In this document: piece by piece, positions 13,526-26,972 of the stretch
How the letters are laid out: each line of letters starts with the position of its first letter
How positions within the stretch are numbered: the stretch's first letter is position 1
NCBI RefSeq assembly: GCF_014805685.1
Contig: NC_060884.1
Location: forward strand, 17,481,356-17,545,355
From: Silurus meridionalis
Taxonomy: Eukaryota; Chordata; Actinopteri; Siluriformes; Siluridae
Reading direction: 5' to 3'
Length of the DNA: 64,000 nt
Position numbers and translations under genes: made by a program
The notes under the pieces: model-generated
Told to the model about the DNA's origin: nothing
Seen by the model: the letters and a program-made list of their open reading frames with translations, nothing else
The model's database searches: none

Positions 13526-14520
13526 TGAATACTGATAGTATCCATCTTTTTTTTTTTTTTTACCTGCCAAAAAAAAAAGGTTATTTTATATTCCACTACA
13601 CACCTACCATCATACAAGAGCAAATAGTTTTATGTAAATAGAGTAATGTTTTTGTATAAAGTGACATTTTGTTAGAGACAAACCTATTACAGGCAAAATG
13701 TAAACACATGTACTGATGTAAACACTTCATTTGATTTAGTGGTCAGAATTGAATTGTCTGGGTAATGTAAAATCATGTAATCGATAAAACGTGCCCCAAA
13801 CTCTTTCTGCCCATCAAACTAGAGGTACACATCTCTATTGCCGTCTCATCATTCACACCTGTCACTACAGATTCGAGAGCCATTTCAGCATGACACCATC
13901 GTCCTCCTGCACACTGGAGCACGGCAGAGCCTGCTTGTCTAATAACATGTCGACAGGCTCTTTCTCTCTGGACAGGTCAATCGATCCTGATCCTCTTTTC
14001 TGCTCTGTAATATACTGCCAAATTCTTCCTGCCCTCCTGCCTCCTCCAGAGTTCTGAGTTTCTTAAGGTGCCCTATTACAAGATCAGAACCTAATGAACA
14101 CAAGTGCATTTTAGTAAGACATACAACTGTGCCATTACCATGAAGGGATGTACTTGGTCTGCAATAATTTTCAGGTAAGTGGTATGTGCTAAAGTAAAAG
14201 CCACCTGAATGCCAGGCCCCAGGGATTCGTGGTAGAACATTGAGCAGAGCTTCACACTGCCTTCAAATAGGCTTTCTTGAATTCTACCCATAGTACATCT
14301 TAGTGCTATCTCAGCATGGGAACTCAGACCAGTCTGTGGCTATGCAGCCCCAACATAGCAAGCTGTGATGTATCTTGTTGTGGCATTGGACCACATGGGC
14401 TAACCTTTGCTCCTCATGCACATCAATGAGCCTTAGGCACCAATGATGTTGCTTGAACAGCTTGCCTTACAGTTAAGATTCTCTGGTTTACTAATCTAGA
14501 CATCTGTATATGGCCATTGT

Positions 14521-15670
14521 CAGAGGTGGGAAGTAATGAAGTACAAATACTTTTTTTGTATGATCATTTTTTACTTCACTATTTATTTTTCAGACATTTT
14601 TTTACTTTCACTGATTACATTTTTTACACAAATATCTGTACTTTCTACTTCTTACATTTTCAAACCAGACTTGTTACTTTAGTTTTAATCTATTGGTGAA
14701 ATGTCAATATTTTTTTTTTCATTGTGCGCAGTTTTCAGTCCATTCATTTATTTCTTGCCTTTGCACGGGTCATCAACAAAATCTGCCATGATGCACACAA
14801 TTAACCCTCTGTGGTCGACAAACCTGCCGGTGCATTTTGTGGCCTCATTTCCTAATTTCTTCTTTTTTGATCGAACAAATAAGAGCAATACATTATTAGA
14901 ATCTGTATACACTTATAATAACAACAAAACTTATAACAAACCACTGTGCTTTTGTAAAATAACGAAAACAGACAGGGGGCACTCTCTGCTATCTCTGTCA
15001 TCTCTCTTCACAGACACAAATAAAACAACCTGCTTCTCAGTAAATACTTGCCTTACAGACATAAATATCTAAATAGAAAGCTCGAAATGTCTCATTTAAA
15101 ATAAACCCACCAAAAACAAATATTCTCTGATTATTTAAGTTTCTTCAGTATCAGCTCATTAACCGTCCGTGTGGAAACATAACAAGGGTTCCGTTTGGTA
15201 TCTTGATGATTTTTGATGACGTAATTTAAAGCACAAAAATACTTTTACAAGAATATTTTGTGTTTATGCTCTATGCTGAGTTTAGTTTCACTGATTATAA
15301 ACTTACATTTGAAAAGCATCCATATTTGTCAATGCCCATGTTGATGAGAGTATTACAAACTTAAAAAGTATTGATTTATGGTACGTTAACTACAGATAGA
15401 AATGTGCAATTAATTTTTAATCGTGATTAAATATTTTAATCAATTGACAGCCCTATTATTTATATGATGTAAGGCCCAGACCGGCGTGACACTAAAACAG
15501 GTAGTAGTAATGGCTACTCTTTACTTAAGTACATTTTAGAGCCCAAACTTGTTTACTTTACCTTGAGTAAAAAAGTGTAGTCAGTACTTCGACCTTTACC
15601 AGAGTAATTTAAAACATGATTATATGTACTTGTACTTAAGTGAAGGATGTGTGTACTTTTGCTACGTCTG
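14521..15670. mobile_element. hAT-type non-autonomous element, copy 1
   Basis: Begins cagaggtgggaagtaatgaa, the familiar hAT-type terminus in fish, and ends with a decayed complement (tacgtctg). The 8 bases before (gccattgt) and after (ccccttgt) agree at six positions, as expected for an aged 8-bp hAT target duplication. It contains no transposase; the 123-codon frame at 14701-15072 is not protein-like. The interior includes aattgacagccct (15441-15453), a motif common in fish repeats, and a 350-bp segment shared with copies at 47300 and 55795. Confidence 0.7.
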
Positions 15671-15834
15671 CCCCTTGTCAAAGTTGCTCAGATGTTTACA
15701 CGTTCCAGTTATCCCCTCCAGCAAATGCTGTAGAGGGCACAGTGTCGCAAACTGGATAGTTTTGATTTGAAAAAGAAACAATATCTCAAATTTTGATTTG
15801 AAATATAAAAAATACTGTTATTTGCACTACCATG

Positions 15835-16073
15835 CACTCTCACACTTCATGTACATTACTGATCTGTCATATAATCTGTATTCTTATTTAATACTGTCTA
15901 TATTGTCTCACACTGTCTGCATTGTCTTGTCTTGTCTGTTTTGTATTGTATAGTCCAAGCTGAATGTATAGTTTTATTTATGTCTGTACTTTAAGAGTCA
16001 CTAACAGCCGGAACAAATACCTTGTGTGTGTCAACACACTTGGCCGATAAACCTGATTCTGATTCTGATTCTG
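15835..16073 (+). mobile_element. LINE 3' end (CR1/L2/Rex group), 5'-truncated
   Basis: T-rich tracts with repeated tgtctg and cttgtctg units lead to ccttgtgtgtgtcaacac, ggccgataaacctgattctg and a short (GATTCT)n tail at 16055-16073. This is the usual fish LINE 3' UTR followed by its hexamer tail. No coding part remains. The clade is uncertain. Confidence 0.55.
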
Positions 16074-16210
16074 AAATACATTGCCTGGACTTATAAATCT
16101 TGGTTTCTGCTGATTTGAGAATAATCATTATATGGACAGCATATGTGGTTCTTCCCCAAACTGTTATCACAAAGTTGGATATAATTGTGTAGCGTGTGTA
16201 TAGCGTGTGT

Positions 16211-16641
16211 ATATTGTGTCTTTGAATGCAGTAGAATTTAAGTTTCCCTTCACTTGAACTAGGAGACCCAAATCTGTTCCAGCATGACAATGTCCCTGTA
16301 CACAAAGCCAGCTCAATAAAGAGATTTACATGGGTTGGAGTGAAAGATTATGAGTGGCCTGCTATTGAACACCTGCTAAACACCCTTTGTGATAAAGTGG
16401 AACACTGACTGTACCCCCAGGTCTCCTCAACCTATTTTAGTATCTGCGTTTACTAAAGCCCTTGTGGCTGAGTGGGCACAAATATACACATCTACTCTCC
16501 AAAATTCAGTGGAACATTTTCCCAGAGAAGTAGAGGTAATTATAACAGCAAATGGTGACTAAATGTTAAATTGAATGTTCAAAAAGCACTTAATAATCTC
16601 AAGGTCAGGGGTCCACAAACATTTGTCGATATATTGTATGT
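16211..16641 (-). mobile_element. MITE of the tccacaaac family, copy 1
   Basis: Contains cttcacttgaactaggagac and ccagcatgacaatgtcc, and ends ggtccacaaacatttgtcga near 16630. These match, in reverse, the copy at 30783-31150. The left end is truncated. A non-coding DNA transposon relative; superfamily not determined. Confidence 0.6.
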
Positions 16642-16645
16642 ACTT

Positions 16646-16690
16646 TTATGCTATTTGGCAGATCCCTTTATCCTGAGCAACTTACAAAGT
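16646..16690 (-). repeat. SINE/LINE tail, antisense
   Basis: The stretch tttggcagatccctttatcc, then gagcaacttacaaag, is the reverse of the tail seen at 42265-42310 (cgctctggacaagggcgtct, then gctaaatg). This is a widespread fish SINE/LINE tail. Confidence 0.5.
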
Positions 16691-17339
16691 GTTTCGATGT
16701 TTCCATCAATAAATACTTTCTAATACTTGTTTATTAGGACACAGATTAAGAATATAGTAAGTTTTTATATAAATTTAGTTTAAAGAAAAATATTTAAGAA
16801 GCAAGATTTTATGTTTTTTTTAATCCAAAAAGCGCATATTTAAGGACCTCCGGATTTGGTAGGTTTTAAGATGTCATTTGAAGACTGCTAGTGACTCAGC
16901 TGTTTGGAGCTGTCCGGTTTCCAGGCCCTTGACCCTATTGTCTAATATTTCTGCACTCCTCGTTTGGTGTTTTGGCTTTAGCCCTGTGTTTGGCCTTAAC
17001 CCTCTTAGCCTTTACCGCTGTTATCATTTCTCACCATTGTTCACTTTATTTTCATGCCTCTTGACATCATAACCTTTTTTCTTATTTCTTGAGCGCAGCA
17101 GCAATCTAGTGATGTATTTTACGCAGCAACTGTTGAAACACTCCCAGTCTGGGAGAGGAAGTTAAAAAACAAGATAGATTAAAAAAATGATAGAAAATAG
17201 TTTTTTCATACTGCTTCACCCTTGGAAATATTAGATATACGGTAACTGTTGTATGTGTTTGAGTGAGGTTTTTCCTTTTTTTTCTCTCTAAATGTGATTG
17301 CAGTTTCTACAGCTATCCGGAATGAGTGATCCAGTGTGA

Positions 17340-17546
<207 letters not shown>

Positions 17547-18455
17547 TAAACTGGCAAAGTGTTTTGACAGTCATTTTGTTTCACCAACAACTCAATCATG
17601 TATCATCACTTACAGTTGCGGAAACCTTCAGATATTTATGGGATTAGATAGCATTCAAATTGCCTCATCAAGCTGCTAAACATTTGGTGGAATAGATTTT
17701 GAAGAGCAAAAGAGTAAAAGCAAATCAAATTTATTTGCTGCTTAACTAAAAGTGGAGGATAAAATCATGCTAAGCTTAGCCATAAAAAGAATATTTAAAA
17801 AAAATCTAATTTATATTTTACTCAAAATAACAATCTTGTAGGACATGCATTACTTTCTGTGGAATCATTTATCCCATTCCAATAGATAGAGAAGAAAGCC
17901 TCGCTTTCTATTCAGACCCCCAGTGTGAATACGTCACATTGCTATTTGACCCAGATGAAATTTTCCTTTCAAAGTGAAATAAAGTGAACTTAAATGTAGT
18001 ACTGCAACTTAGAAAAAAATGTTTCCGACATGAGCTTTCTGGGTAAATATTTCTACAATCCATATTTTTGCACTCTGCATTTGAGCCTTTGTGTGTGTGT
18101 GTATTTTGTGAGTTTCTAGGTACATGCCTGTATGTGTCAGTATGCACATCTTAACACTGACACACTGGGCTTGTAGCCATCCGTTAGCCCAAGGAGTTTC
18201 ACTAACCAAACACCTTCTTCAGCCAGTTCCTAAATTATTCATTTGACAGAGGAAGGGGGGTATGTGAGGAAGCCCTTTTTCACTTTAGCTGCCTTAAATA
18301 ATGCATGCTAGAACACTCCCCATCACTGCAGTGGCAAGCCTGCCTCTGAGGTGCTGCCTGCACCTCTCAAACCTGGCTGCATTTGATTTTTGAAGCTCTC
18401 CAGGCCACCGCCCTCACACATGTCTAGAATACAGCGAGTGTGGAATCCCAAATGT

Positions 18456-18469
18456 GTCACCATGGCGAC
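18456..18469. promoter_or_regulatory. RFX-type palindromic X-box candidate
   Basis: The sequence gtcaccatggcgac is a near-perfect palindrome fitting the RFX-family palindromic consensus GTYRCC-AT-GGYRAC except for one half-site base. It sits in the tafa2 intron, 13 bases before an inverted CCAAT box. Binding is inferred, not shown. Confidence 0.45.
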
Positions 18470-18482
18470 GCGTTTGGAGCTC

Positions 18483-18494
18483 CTGATTGGTCGG
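18483..18494 (-). promoter_or_regulatory. inverted CCAAT box (NF-Y candidate)
   Basis: The minus strand reads ccgaccaatcag, a good NF-Y-type CCAAT context. RFX and NF-Y sites are known to be paired in vertebrate regulatory DNA such as MHC class II promoters. The close spacing to the RFX-like palindrome makes a small enhancer or intronic promoter possible. Confidence 0.35.
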
Positions 18495-20011
18495 ATTTTG
18501 GCTATATTTTCAGGGCAGTGATGATTGTAAACTATCAGTTAGCCTTGCCCTGTCATGCTTTTGTTTTACATCCATCATAAAGCATTGTAGTCCTGCAAGG
18601 CCACTGATAAACAGATTTGCTCCATGTCAGACAATTCTACCTGAAGAAGAGAGAGATATGACCATTTTTCCTAGAAGGTATTGACTAGAGAGGCTTTTGT
18701 TATTGTCAGTGCTTTAACTACCATAAAGTGTTAAGAACCCAATCTGTAAATCATGCACCAAATGCTGTAAATGTAAATGCTATAAATTACAACAGCTGGA
18801 ATTTCAGGCAGGACCAATTACATCGTGCAATCTGACCAGCATCAACACGTTAGCAGAAGACTGCATGTGATGCACTGGGGAGTGCACAAGTAGGAAGTGA
18901 CCTAAACACCTCCCATCTCGTCAGCGCTCCTGCCAGCTCCCTGCTGTCTCTGATTTGAAGGTGTAGATTACACTGGGATTCCCTGCACAGCCAAGTAGCA
19001 CAGCCTCGTCCTCAGATACAGAGACATAACCTAACCTCAACTTGCTGCGCCCTCCACCCTGCCAGTGTATGTGTGTGTGTGTGTGTCACTGAGCAGGAGC
19101 AAGACCAGACCGGCATGCTAAAGGCTCCCAGGCCCGACAGAGCTCTCACCTCCCATCCCAGCACGCTCCAGAACGGTATTTTGGGTCGTGGCCACTGAGT
19201 TGGAAGAGCTGGCGAAGTTAATGAGCCTGATAGGTGCTGTAGCAGGGAGGGGTGTGAGCATGAGTTAACCACAGTGCTAACACCTCATTTGTAGGAAAGA
19301 AGATTTAACAGGAGCAGTTATGGCTTAGATAACGAGGAGAGCTCAGGCGAGAAGGACATGAAGTCTATAACAGATGTTCCTTTTGCAGACTGATCTCATG
19401 CTGATAAACTTACATGGATTCTAATGAACAAGATTAATCGCATTAGATTGCAAATTTAGACATAAATGAAATGCTGGGGGCTCTAAAAACCATACTCTAG
19501 CCTTTTTTAAATTAAATTTTTATACAAGTTTTACATTTAATTTACGGTATACAATGAATTAAATTATTTTCATTAATAATAAGAAAGTGTATGACAAAAT
19601 AACTAATTTACTAGAAACAATTAATGCTAAAATATACAATTAAAAAATTCTCTTTTCTCATTATCATTTCAAGTTTTTTTTTTTTTATTATCAATGTATA
19701 ACAAAAAATCTAAATTTTTTCTTATTGATTTTTAAATAACAAAACTTTTACCAGCCTGCATTTTCTTGTGACGACGTTTTTTTCTTAATAAATCTTCATA
19801 AACATTACTCACACTAAACCTGTACAAACCTTAGACACTGAAACTCAATACTCAGACAAGTGAGAGGACATACAGTGGATCTTAGCCCACCATTAGCACA
19901 ATGGAGTGTTGGCAAAACCGCAGTAACTATAACTTGTCAGCGTAGATACTGTAGCTTGTAGTAAAAATTTAAAAAGGGTAAAATTGATGTGGAGGTTCAC
20001 AACTGGAGAAG

Positions 20012-20043
<32 letters not shown>

Positions 20044-20061
20044 ACACACACACACACACAT

Positions 20062-20094
<33 letters not shown>

Positions 20095-20097
20095 CAA
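20012..20097. repeat. (CA)n microsatellite, interrupted
   Basis: CA dinucleotides broken by single g, t and a changes. The threonine-histidine and valine-cysteine frames on the two strands are artefacts. Confidence 0.97.
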
Positions 20098-20943
20098 ATA
20101 AAAAAAAAATATTTTAAATATTTGCCAAAACATTGTCTTAAAGCAGTTTTACAGAAAGTAATAGATTACAATGTAAATTTCACATTTATAAATAAGTCTT
20201 AATCCTAAGTTTAACCATAATAAGCAAGCTGCTGCTCATTTCCAGTTCCTGTTGGGAAAGAGAACACAGCCGACAGGAAGTGGAAAATACAGTAAATGAA
20301 GATGATAACGCAAGCTTATTTATGGAAAAGAAATAGAAAACTGTAAAGTTTAAACACTGACACAAACAATAAAATCACAGCAAACGATTCGAAAACAGTA
20401 AACTGAATATTGCTAAATATTGTAGCTATTCTTACTTTGCTGATAGAACAATAGTTGACAGTTTACAGACTGCTTTCAGTGTACTTATTGTACTGCACTT
20501 GTCCCATACTGTTGTGTATTTGGTGTACTTGTGTACTGTTCATCTATAAGTTTCAATCGATATAAGCTATATCAAGGAATGGCAATAATCACCTACTTGA
20601 TTTGACTCTAAGTACTTTAAAGGTGAAGGGAAACCTTAATGTCTCTGCAGGTAAAGATTCCAGGATGAACTGCATTATTACACAGTAAATCTTTTCATCT
20701 TTTCAATGAGCTTTTCATCTAATACATTTTTTATAAACCTAATACATGGGACTTTTATGACTTTTTTTGTGACTATACCAAAACTGTAATGTTGTAACTG
20801 TTTCACGTTTCTGTATTAAATTTTACTAATATACTGGAATATCATATTTGCCAATTTGCTGTCAGTGATATTCTAAATTTAAATTGAAATACATGCATTG
20901 TAATTTAATTTTTTTTAATTTTAAAATAAGTCTTCTTTTTCAG

Positions 20944-20955
20944 GTTACACGGTAG
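20944..20955 (+). CDS. tafa2: tafa2-like terminal coding micro-exon
   Basis: This last coding exon encodes only valine, threonine, arginine and a TAG stop. Seen: the acceptor tctttttcag precedes gttacacggtag, in phase 0 with the previous exon ending KTTR, so the protein ends KTTRVTR. Human TAFA2 is known to end KTTRVTH and TAFA3 KTTKVTR, so a three-residue tail exon fits the family's gene structure. The exon is too short to be found by ORF calling; it was located by phase and by the expected C-terminus. The downstream sequence runs on as 3' UTR without a donor that I can recognise. Other acceptors in this 3.4-kb intron were not exhaustively tested. Confidence 0.85.
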   Translation, partial: VTR

Positions 20956-21892
20956 TATGGAATATCTGGAACTCATCATCTTAGATCAAATTATGGAAAT
21001 GCTGGAACCAAGACTTGAAGACTGCTTGAGGACAGTTGAAGTAATGTAGTTGGATTTCAAGTGGAATACCGATATCCTTATAAATGGAAACTGTCAAACA
21101 GAACTTGTTTGCTTTCTCCGGGCAGCCTTCCAAACTTCCATTCATGTTTTATAGCTACTGGACAAGAACTTCCATCATGTAAAATTTTGTGCTCACCAAG
21201 ATCTTGACAAATTGACACGAAAGCAAGATGTTAATCCAGAGATGCTGAAGCACTTTGCAGAACTAGGAGTGGCATTTCCTTTTTTCTTTTTTTTGAGACT
21301 ACATCAGCTTTGAAAAGTTCATTAACTAGTGTATGTGTTCCAGAGCCGATCCGATTGTGTTCCCTTCTCCATCCCTTGATGCTAACGTTTCTTTCTTCTT
21401 TTATAGGAACATTTTTGATCTTTGTGGGTGTTTACTTTTAAGAGAAAATCCAGAGCACTTGTGTTTTGAAAATGAACTTGTGCCATTGAAAGAAGTCCAT
21501 TACAGTATTTAAGAATATATGAGAAGTCTAAACTATGATATTTGGAGTATTTGGAAGTGGCCCAATGAAAATGAATATAACTTTACAATCACAGATTTGC
21601 TGTTTGTTAAAAAAAAAAAAAAAGACAGTGACTGCTATTGAGTAAAAAGTGTAAGTATTATCTTAAATAAAAGTATCACTATGGGAAAACCTTCACACAA
21701 TATTTGAAAGAATTGAGTAGGTGACACACCAAACACTGGCACTATGCCGACTGCAGACACAGACACAACAGTCTTTAGAACAGTAGAAGCAACTGCTTTT
21801 AAATGTATTGCAAAGCTTTGCTGCATTACGACGCATAGCCATTTTCATAAACCCTTGCGCTTATGCTGCTGTTTTTCATAACCAGTAATAAA
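20956..21892 (+). other. probable tafa2 3' UTR
   Basis: Unique-looking sequence directly after the tafa2 stop codon. Two AATAAA hexamers are seen, at 21666-21671 and 21887-21892, so the UTR probably ends 10-30 bases past one of them. An A tract (about 14 A) lies near 21608-21623, just upstream of the first hexamer. No transposon was recognised here. The end is inferred; RNA reads would settle it. Confidence 0.5.
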
Positions 21893-24665
21893 TGTCATTA
21901 AACTGTCAAGATTATCACCAACTTATGTTAATATTTGAAGCAAGACTGGCACACATCCTTTTCTGAAGATATGCTCTGTGCAGAAGCCACTTTGTCAGTC
22001 TGTGATTCGCAAAGTGCTTATGCAGCTATCACAGAGCACTTCAGACTAAATTGTGGAAGACAGAGGTAAGGCTATTAGCATAATACCATTAGACAGTACT
22101 TCTGCCTGGCTAATTTAACATTAGAATTACCGGTGGTAGAATGAGGAGAAGCACTCGGAGGTAAGTCAACATGTCATTTGCTGAGAGGAGCAAGTGACAC
22201 AAGTGATACCCCTCACCATGCCATAAACATCATTTTCAGGTACTAATGTGCTAATGTGTTACCCTAAATCACAGCTTACGCACAAGTGTAGCATTAAAAA
22301 GGCGGTATGATTAGCAAGGAGTATCCGCAATTTATTTGATTGTTTCCTCATGATAGCGTGTAGGAGCACCAGATGACTCACGTTCCATTTGTATTCACGG
22401 CAGAATTCAAAGGGTTGCACAGGTCTTGACTTCCCTAATAGCACGCTCGCACATCTCTCCTTTATTTGCTCTTGATGCTTTGCACCACAGACCATTTGCA
22501 ACAGCCAAGAATAAAGGGAATCGTGAACACATAGTAAAGACATCAATAAGCAAAGCTAATAAGCCTCCAACAGTGGTGAGAATATGAGTGGTCTCAGGGA
22601 GACTGCAGTGACCGGGGAGAGACGAGACAGTGGTTTGGGGACAAGGATTAACCATTCCCTTCCATGTTGGGTGTCTTTAAATCTTAATCTGTCTGAGACA
22701 ATGGTGGACACCGCATAGCCTGAAAAAAACTGAATGCTTGGATATGTGTGAAAGCTTAGGCATTACCATTCCGGGAATCCTTATCTGCATGCAGAGCGTG
22801 CTCTGGTGTCTGGCGAGGAAGCTGTGAGGAGGATTGGGTCTGCAGGTCTCCAGGCTAGGACTGGAGATGTAGAGAGCACATGCAGGTTGGGGACCTGATT
22901 GTTATTGCTCAGTGTGGCTTTTCCACCTGCCACCATGGACAAACTGATTTTCCTCCTAAATATGAATGGCAATGCAGATGTTTGAAATATGAATACAATA
23001 CAAGCAATGCCCCCTCACCCCCTCTCTTTGTTTGTTTATGTATGAGGTGAAAATGTCAGGTTTAATGCTACTCATGAGTCATGCAAGGTGAGCCCAGTTT
23101 TATTTTGGATGAGTTTGAGAGGGGATTTATTTACTCTCATACTTTGTGTCTAGACACGACCCAAATCCTTCATTACGATCATATTTATTATATTTGTGTC
23201 TCTGCATCACATTATGTTGCTGACAAAATGTTTTGTCATAAGTGCAGTTATGGGATTTGAGAATAAGTGGCTTTCACCACAATGTTTTTTATGACCTTTG
23301 TTCGTCCTTTGTGAGATGAGAGGGATATGTTTGAAAGTGGAGAGAGCAAAAGGAGATTAGTAATGTTTCATGTTTATAAAGTAGCATCTTACCTTTCCTT
23401 TCATTTCTTAGACCTGCTGAATAGATTGTGTTCATTCACAATGTGTCACGTAATATGGGGTTTAAGGAGCTATCAAATTGCCTTTGTTGATATAATACTT
23501 CTAGACCATTTCCACATCCGGATCATTACATAATATTTTTTTTTCCATTTTGATACAAGAAAAAAAAAACAAAAAAACAATTAGGAATGTAAAAGATCAG
23601 TAAGTAGGCAAAAAAAAAAGATTGTTCTTATATAAAACATTTCTATTTATAGTTGCAATTTGTTTTAAATTGCCATGTTCTTACTGTATGTTCCTTTTAA
23701 GGTTCACGTCCACATCATTTGCAATTTTCCTCCTAGCATGTTAACTGATAAGCCTATTCCTTTGAATATAAAATCAGACATTAGGATAAATGCTACATGT
23801 TTTATAATCCTGGAATGTCCTGATTCGAATGCACAAGCTGCCATTTTATAAGCCAATTACATCTGAGGTGTTCATATAAATCATGTGGAAACTAATAATG
23901 TATAATTCATGCGTAGCAATGTATTTTTATGTTTCTAATTAACCTATCTCTTTACCATGTCAGAAGCATTTGCATTCACATCATTGCCTAAATCCTATTA
24001 TCGTTATGTTTCCATAAGGTTTATAATTTTCTTGGGGAGCAGAAATGTCTGGCCTTGGTTTGATGGAAATCTTACAAAATGAAAATATGTACGTAGTAAT
24101 GTCAAAAGACTTTTTCTTTATGAATCACTCGAGGAATACTTAATACACTAATCCACATGTTTTCAGTCAAATTACTAATATGTTGTATATGGAAGAACCT
24201 ACTGTCAATCAAGTAGGTTCTTTCCACTGCCTGGCTTCCAGAGGCTTCCGACAGACAGGTGCTGCTAACAGGTCATTAGTTAGAGCCTTTTATGTTTTGT
24301 AATGTCAAATTTACTCCTGTAATTGAAACTGTTCTCTCACCATAGGGTAGTCCTGATAATAAATACAATTAATTAGAAGAAATTAAGGACACATGCTCCC
24401 AAGATCAGGCTCTGGGGATGCTGTGGGTGTGGGGAGGGGGTGCGGGCTATAGAGAGTTGGAGTGCGGAGTGGAGAAGAGTGGTTACTGTTAGCAGTCTAC
24501 ACTGCAGTCTTGTTTTGTTAAAAGTCATTAAATTACATTAAATGACTCATTTATTATTCGTGTGTGCAATTCGCCAGAGACCACTGGAGGTTTTTTTAAT
24601 AAAAGAAAGGGCCTGAATAACAAAACACGGTAATGCACCAAGTGAGAAGAAGAAGTAAAAGAAGA

Positions 24666-24726
<61 letters not shown>

Positions 24727-26500
24727 ACTTTGTATAAATCAATCCAAAATTGCATTAATAAAACAATACAGAAACATTCAGAAATCAATGGAGATAAAGT
24801 CTATTTGCATAATTCATTAAGATTAATCAGACAGCAGGACATTGAACGTTTCCTCTGAGGAGAGGGCAAACACAAATAGTTCATTCCCATGAAAGACCTT
24901 TTTAATCTACAAACAATGATGTAAATCTAGATCCAGATAGCAAAATTAACCTCTGTGTTCTCTATAAACCCCCAAACCGCAAACCTTCAGTGATTTGTCT
25001 TCATGTAGGCAAAACTTCATTAATATTAAACACTCCCTTTTATGAAACCTCATATAAGATATATCCAGCTTGGCCAATGAATAAAGCTTGGTTCCTTTTG
25101 ATTTAATCTTCCCGTAATAGACTAAGGCAAATGCTCCCAAATAGCAGAGAAGGGAGGATAAGCCTTTTATCACCAAACCATGTCCAACTCCAAATGAATT
25201 TTTTTTCCTCCCCTAATATACCTTTGAGTCAGGGATGCAAAGCAAGAAGACACAGAATTTGAGGAAAGGATATTCAATTAAAGCAGCACAGATCACATCT
25301 AATTGTAACCTCATCATGCTCGCACCACGTTCTCTCTCAATTTGTAGACAATATATGTCCTTCTGTGCTTAAAAGTCAAGGTCCAAAAGCCTCTAAGGTG
25401 AATCTCTAAAAATAAATCGCTTGGATTTATTAGTAAACAAATGAATATGTAGAATCAAATAAATCAATATATAATTGACAAATTTATCAATATAGATGAA
25501 TGTACCAAACTGTACATCTATAATAAGGCTAGATCACATTTAACTGTCAAAAAAACAACATACTGCTGTCATAATGCAAATGTTATTCACTCAGTAGTGT
25601 TAAATACAGCATATGGTAGCTTCTTTACTTATACTGCTCCTAACTATACAGCTCCTTTAATCACACCGGGGGTTGTGAGGTGGAGGTGTGGGAAATATAA
25701 GAAACACAGCAAGGATACATTTCAAAAGCAGTATTCTGCCAGCTGTAGGGGACTTTAAATGGTTAGTGGGCAAGGAGCTGAGGGCCTGTTTCCACAAACA
25801 CCATCTGCTTTGTTTGTCCAGGCAGCACCTTGACAACCTGAATTAGTTTGAAATACTGTCAAACAAACAGAAGCAAATTAGATTTTTCCCACACCATAAT
25901 AAAAACTGCACAGAGTGTAATAAAGGAAAGTGTTGGATTTAGAAAATATTTGAGATGAACTGGGAGAAGAAAAAAACGGCCTGAAAGAACTTGAAAGGAT
26001 GTTGATCTGATTGCTTGCCGCTCACTGTTCTGTATCCAGGTATCTCAATATTGGATATAATAACGCAGTGTGAAATGGGAATTTGTTATTGTGTGTGCCA
26101 AATTGTCATATGTTTTCTATCTGTCAGCTGTTTGATGGGAAGAAGTCACCATTTTAGCAATTACTTCACTAGAACACACACTAAGGTAGGATTTTCCTAT
26201 CACATAGAAGTATAATTGGAAAACGGAGTGTGAACGTTTCCATCCCTAATTGCAGTGACTCATAGTATACATTTCCAAGCAATGGAACAGATTGTTCTCT
26301 AATATTACTTTTAATTAAGAAATGAATTCATATATTTTTTTAATCTATATAACAAAAGTATTTATTTAAATATTTGAAATGTAATGAAATCATTCTTAAG
26401 GCTGGATCGAGAAGCTGTTAAAAGAAGTTCATCATGAGTGTGTGTTCACAGAGGAATATACATCATGTAGAGCATGTTTTGTAAATAAAGTTACATTTTG

Positions 26501-26502
<2 letters not shown>
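21893..26502. other. non-coding DNA downstream of tafa2
   Basis: No gene recognised. Includes a (GA)n tract at 24671-24725. Stretches near 22.0, 22.8 and 24.2-24.5 kb are higher in complexity than their surroundings and could hold conserved non-coding sequence, but nothing in them is specific. Confidence 0.5.
24671..24725. repeat. (GA)n microsatellite
   Basis: Uninterrupted GA dinucleotides, 55 bases. Confidence 0.97.

Positions 26503-26575
<73 letters not shown>
26503..26575. repeat. (TA)n microsatellite, left of the Tc1 cluster
   Basis: TA array ending a few bases before the non-autonomous Tc1 element at 26579. It gives many TA target dinucleotides. Confidence 0.97.
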
Positions 26576-26578
<3 letters not shown>

Positions 26579-26579
<1 letters not shown>

Positions 26580-26969
26580 AGACCAAAAGTTTGGACACAC
26601 CTTCTCATTCAAAGAGTTTTCTTTATTTTCATGACTATGAAAATTGTAGAGTCACACTGAAGGCATCAAAACTATGAATTAACACATGTGGAATTATATA
26701 CATAACAAAAAAGTATGTAACAACTGAAAATATGTCATATTGGTTCTTCAAAGTAGCCACCTTTTGCTTAGATTACTGCTTTGCACACTCTTGGCATTCT
26801 CTTGATGCCTACATTGAAGAACCTACAATATGACATATTTTCAATTCACTTTTTTGTTATGTATATAATTCCACATTTTTATGCCTTCAGTGTGACTCTA
26901 CAATTTTCATAGTCATGAAAATAAAGAAAACTCTTTGAATGAGCAGGTGTGTCCAAACTTTGGTCTGAA

Positions 26970-26972
<3 letters not shown>
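26579..26972. mobile_element. non-autonomous Tc1/mariner element (MITE-like)
   Basis: A 394-bp element flanked by TA on both sides (26577-26578 and 26973-26974). The ends are inverted repeats over about 170 bp: gtttggacacacctt on the left matches the complement of aggtgtgtccaaact on the right, and both arms carry tttattttcatgactatgaa-type sequence. The left tip lacks about six bases present at the right tip (ttcaga). It matches the arms of a common vertebrate Tc1-type element with the transposase removed. Confidence 0.85.

Noticed and set aside
14701..15072. A 123-codon frame as a hAT transposase piece
   Set aside because: Composition is not protein-like and no catalytic or dimerisation motif is present; the hAT-N copy is non-coding.
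20012..20097. Tandem repeats as a CRISPR array
   Set aside because: Dinucleotide microsatellite without spacers, in vertebrate DNA.
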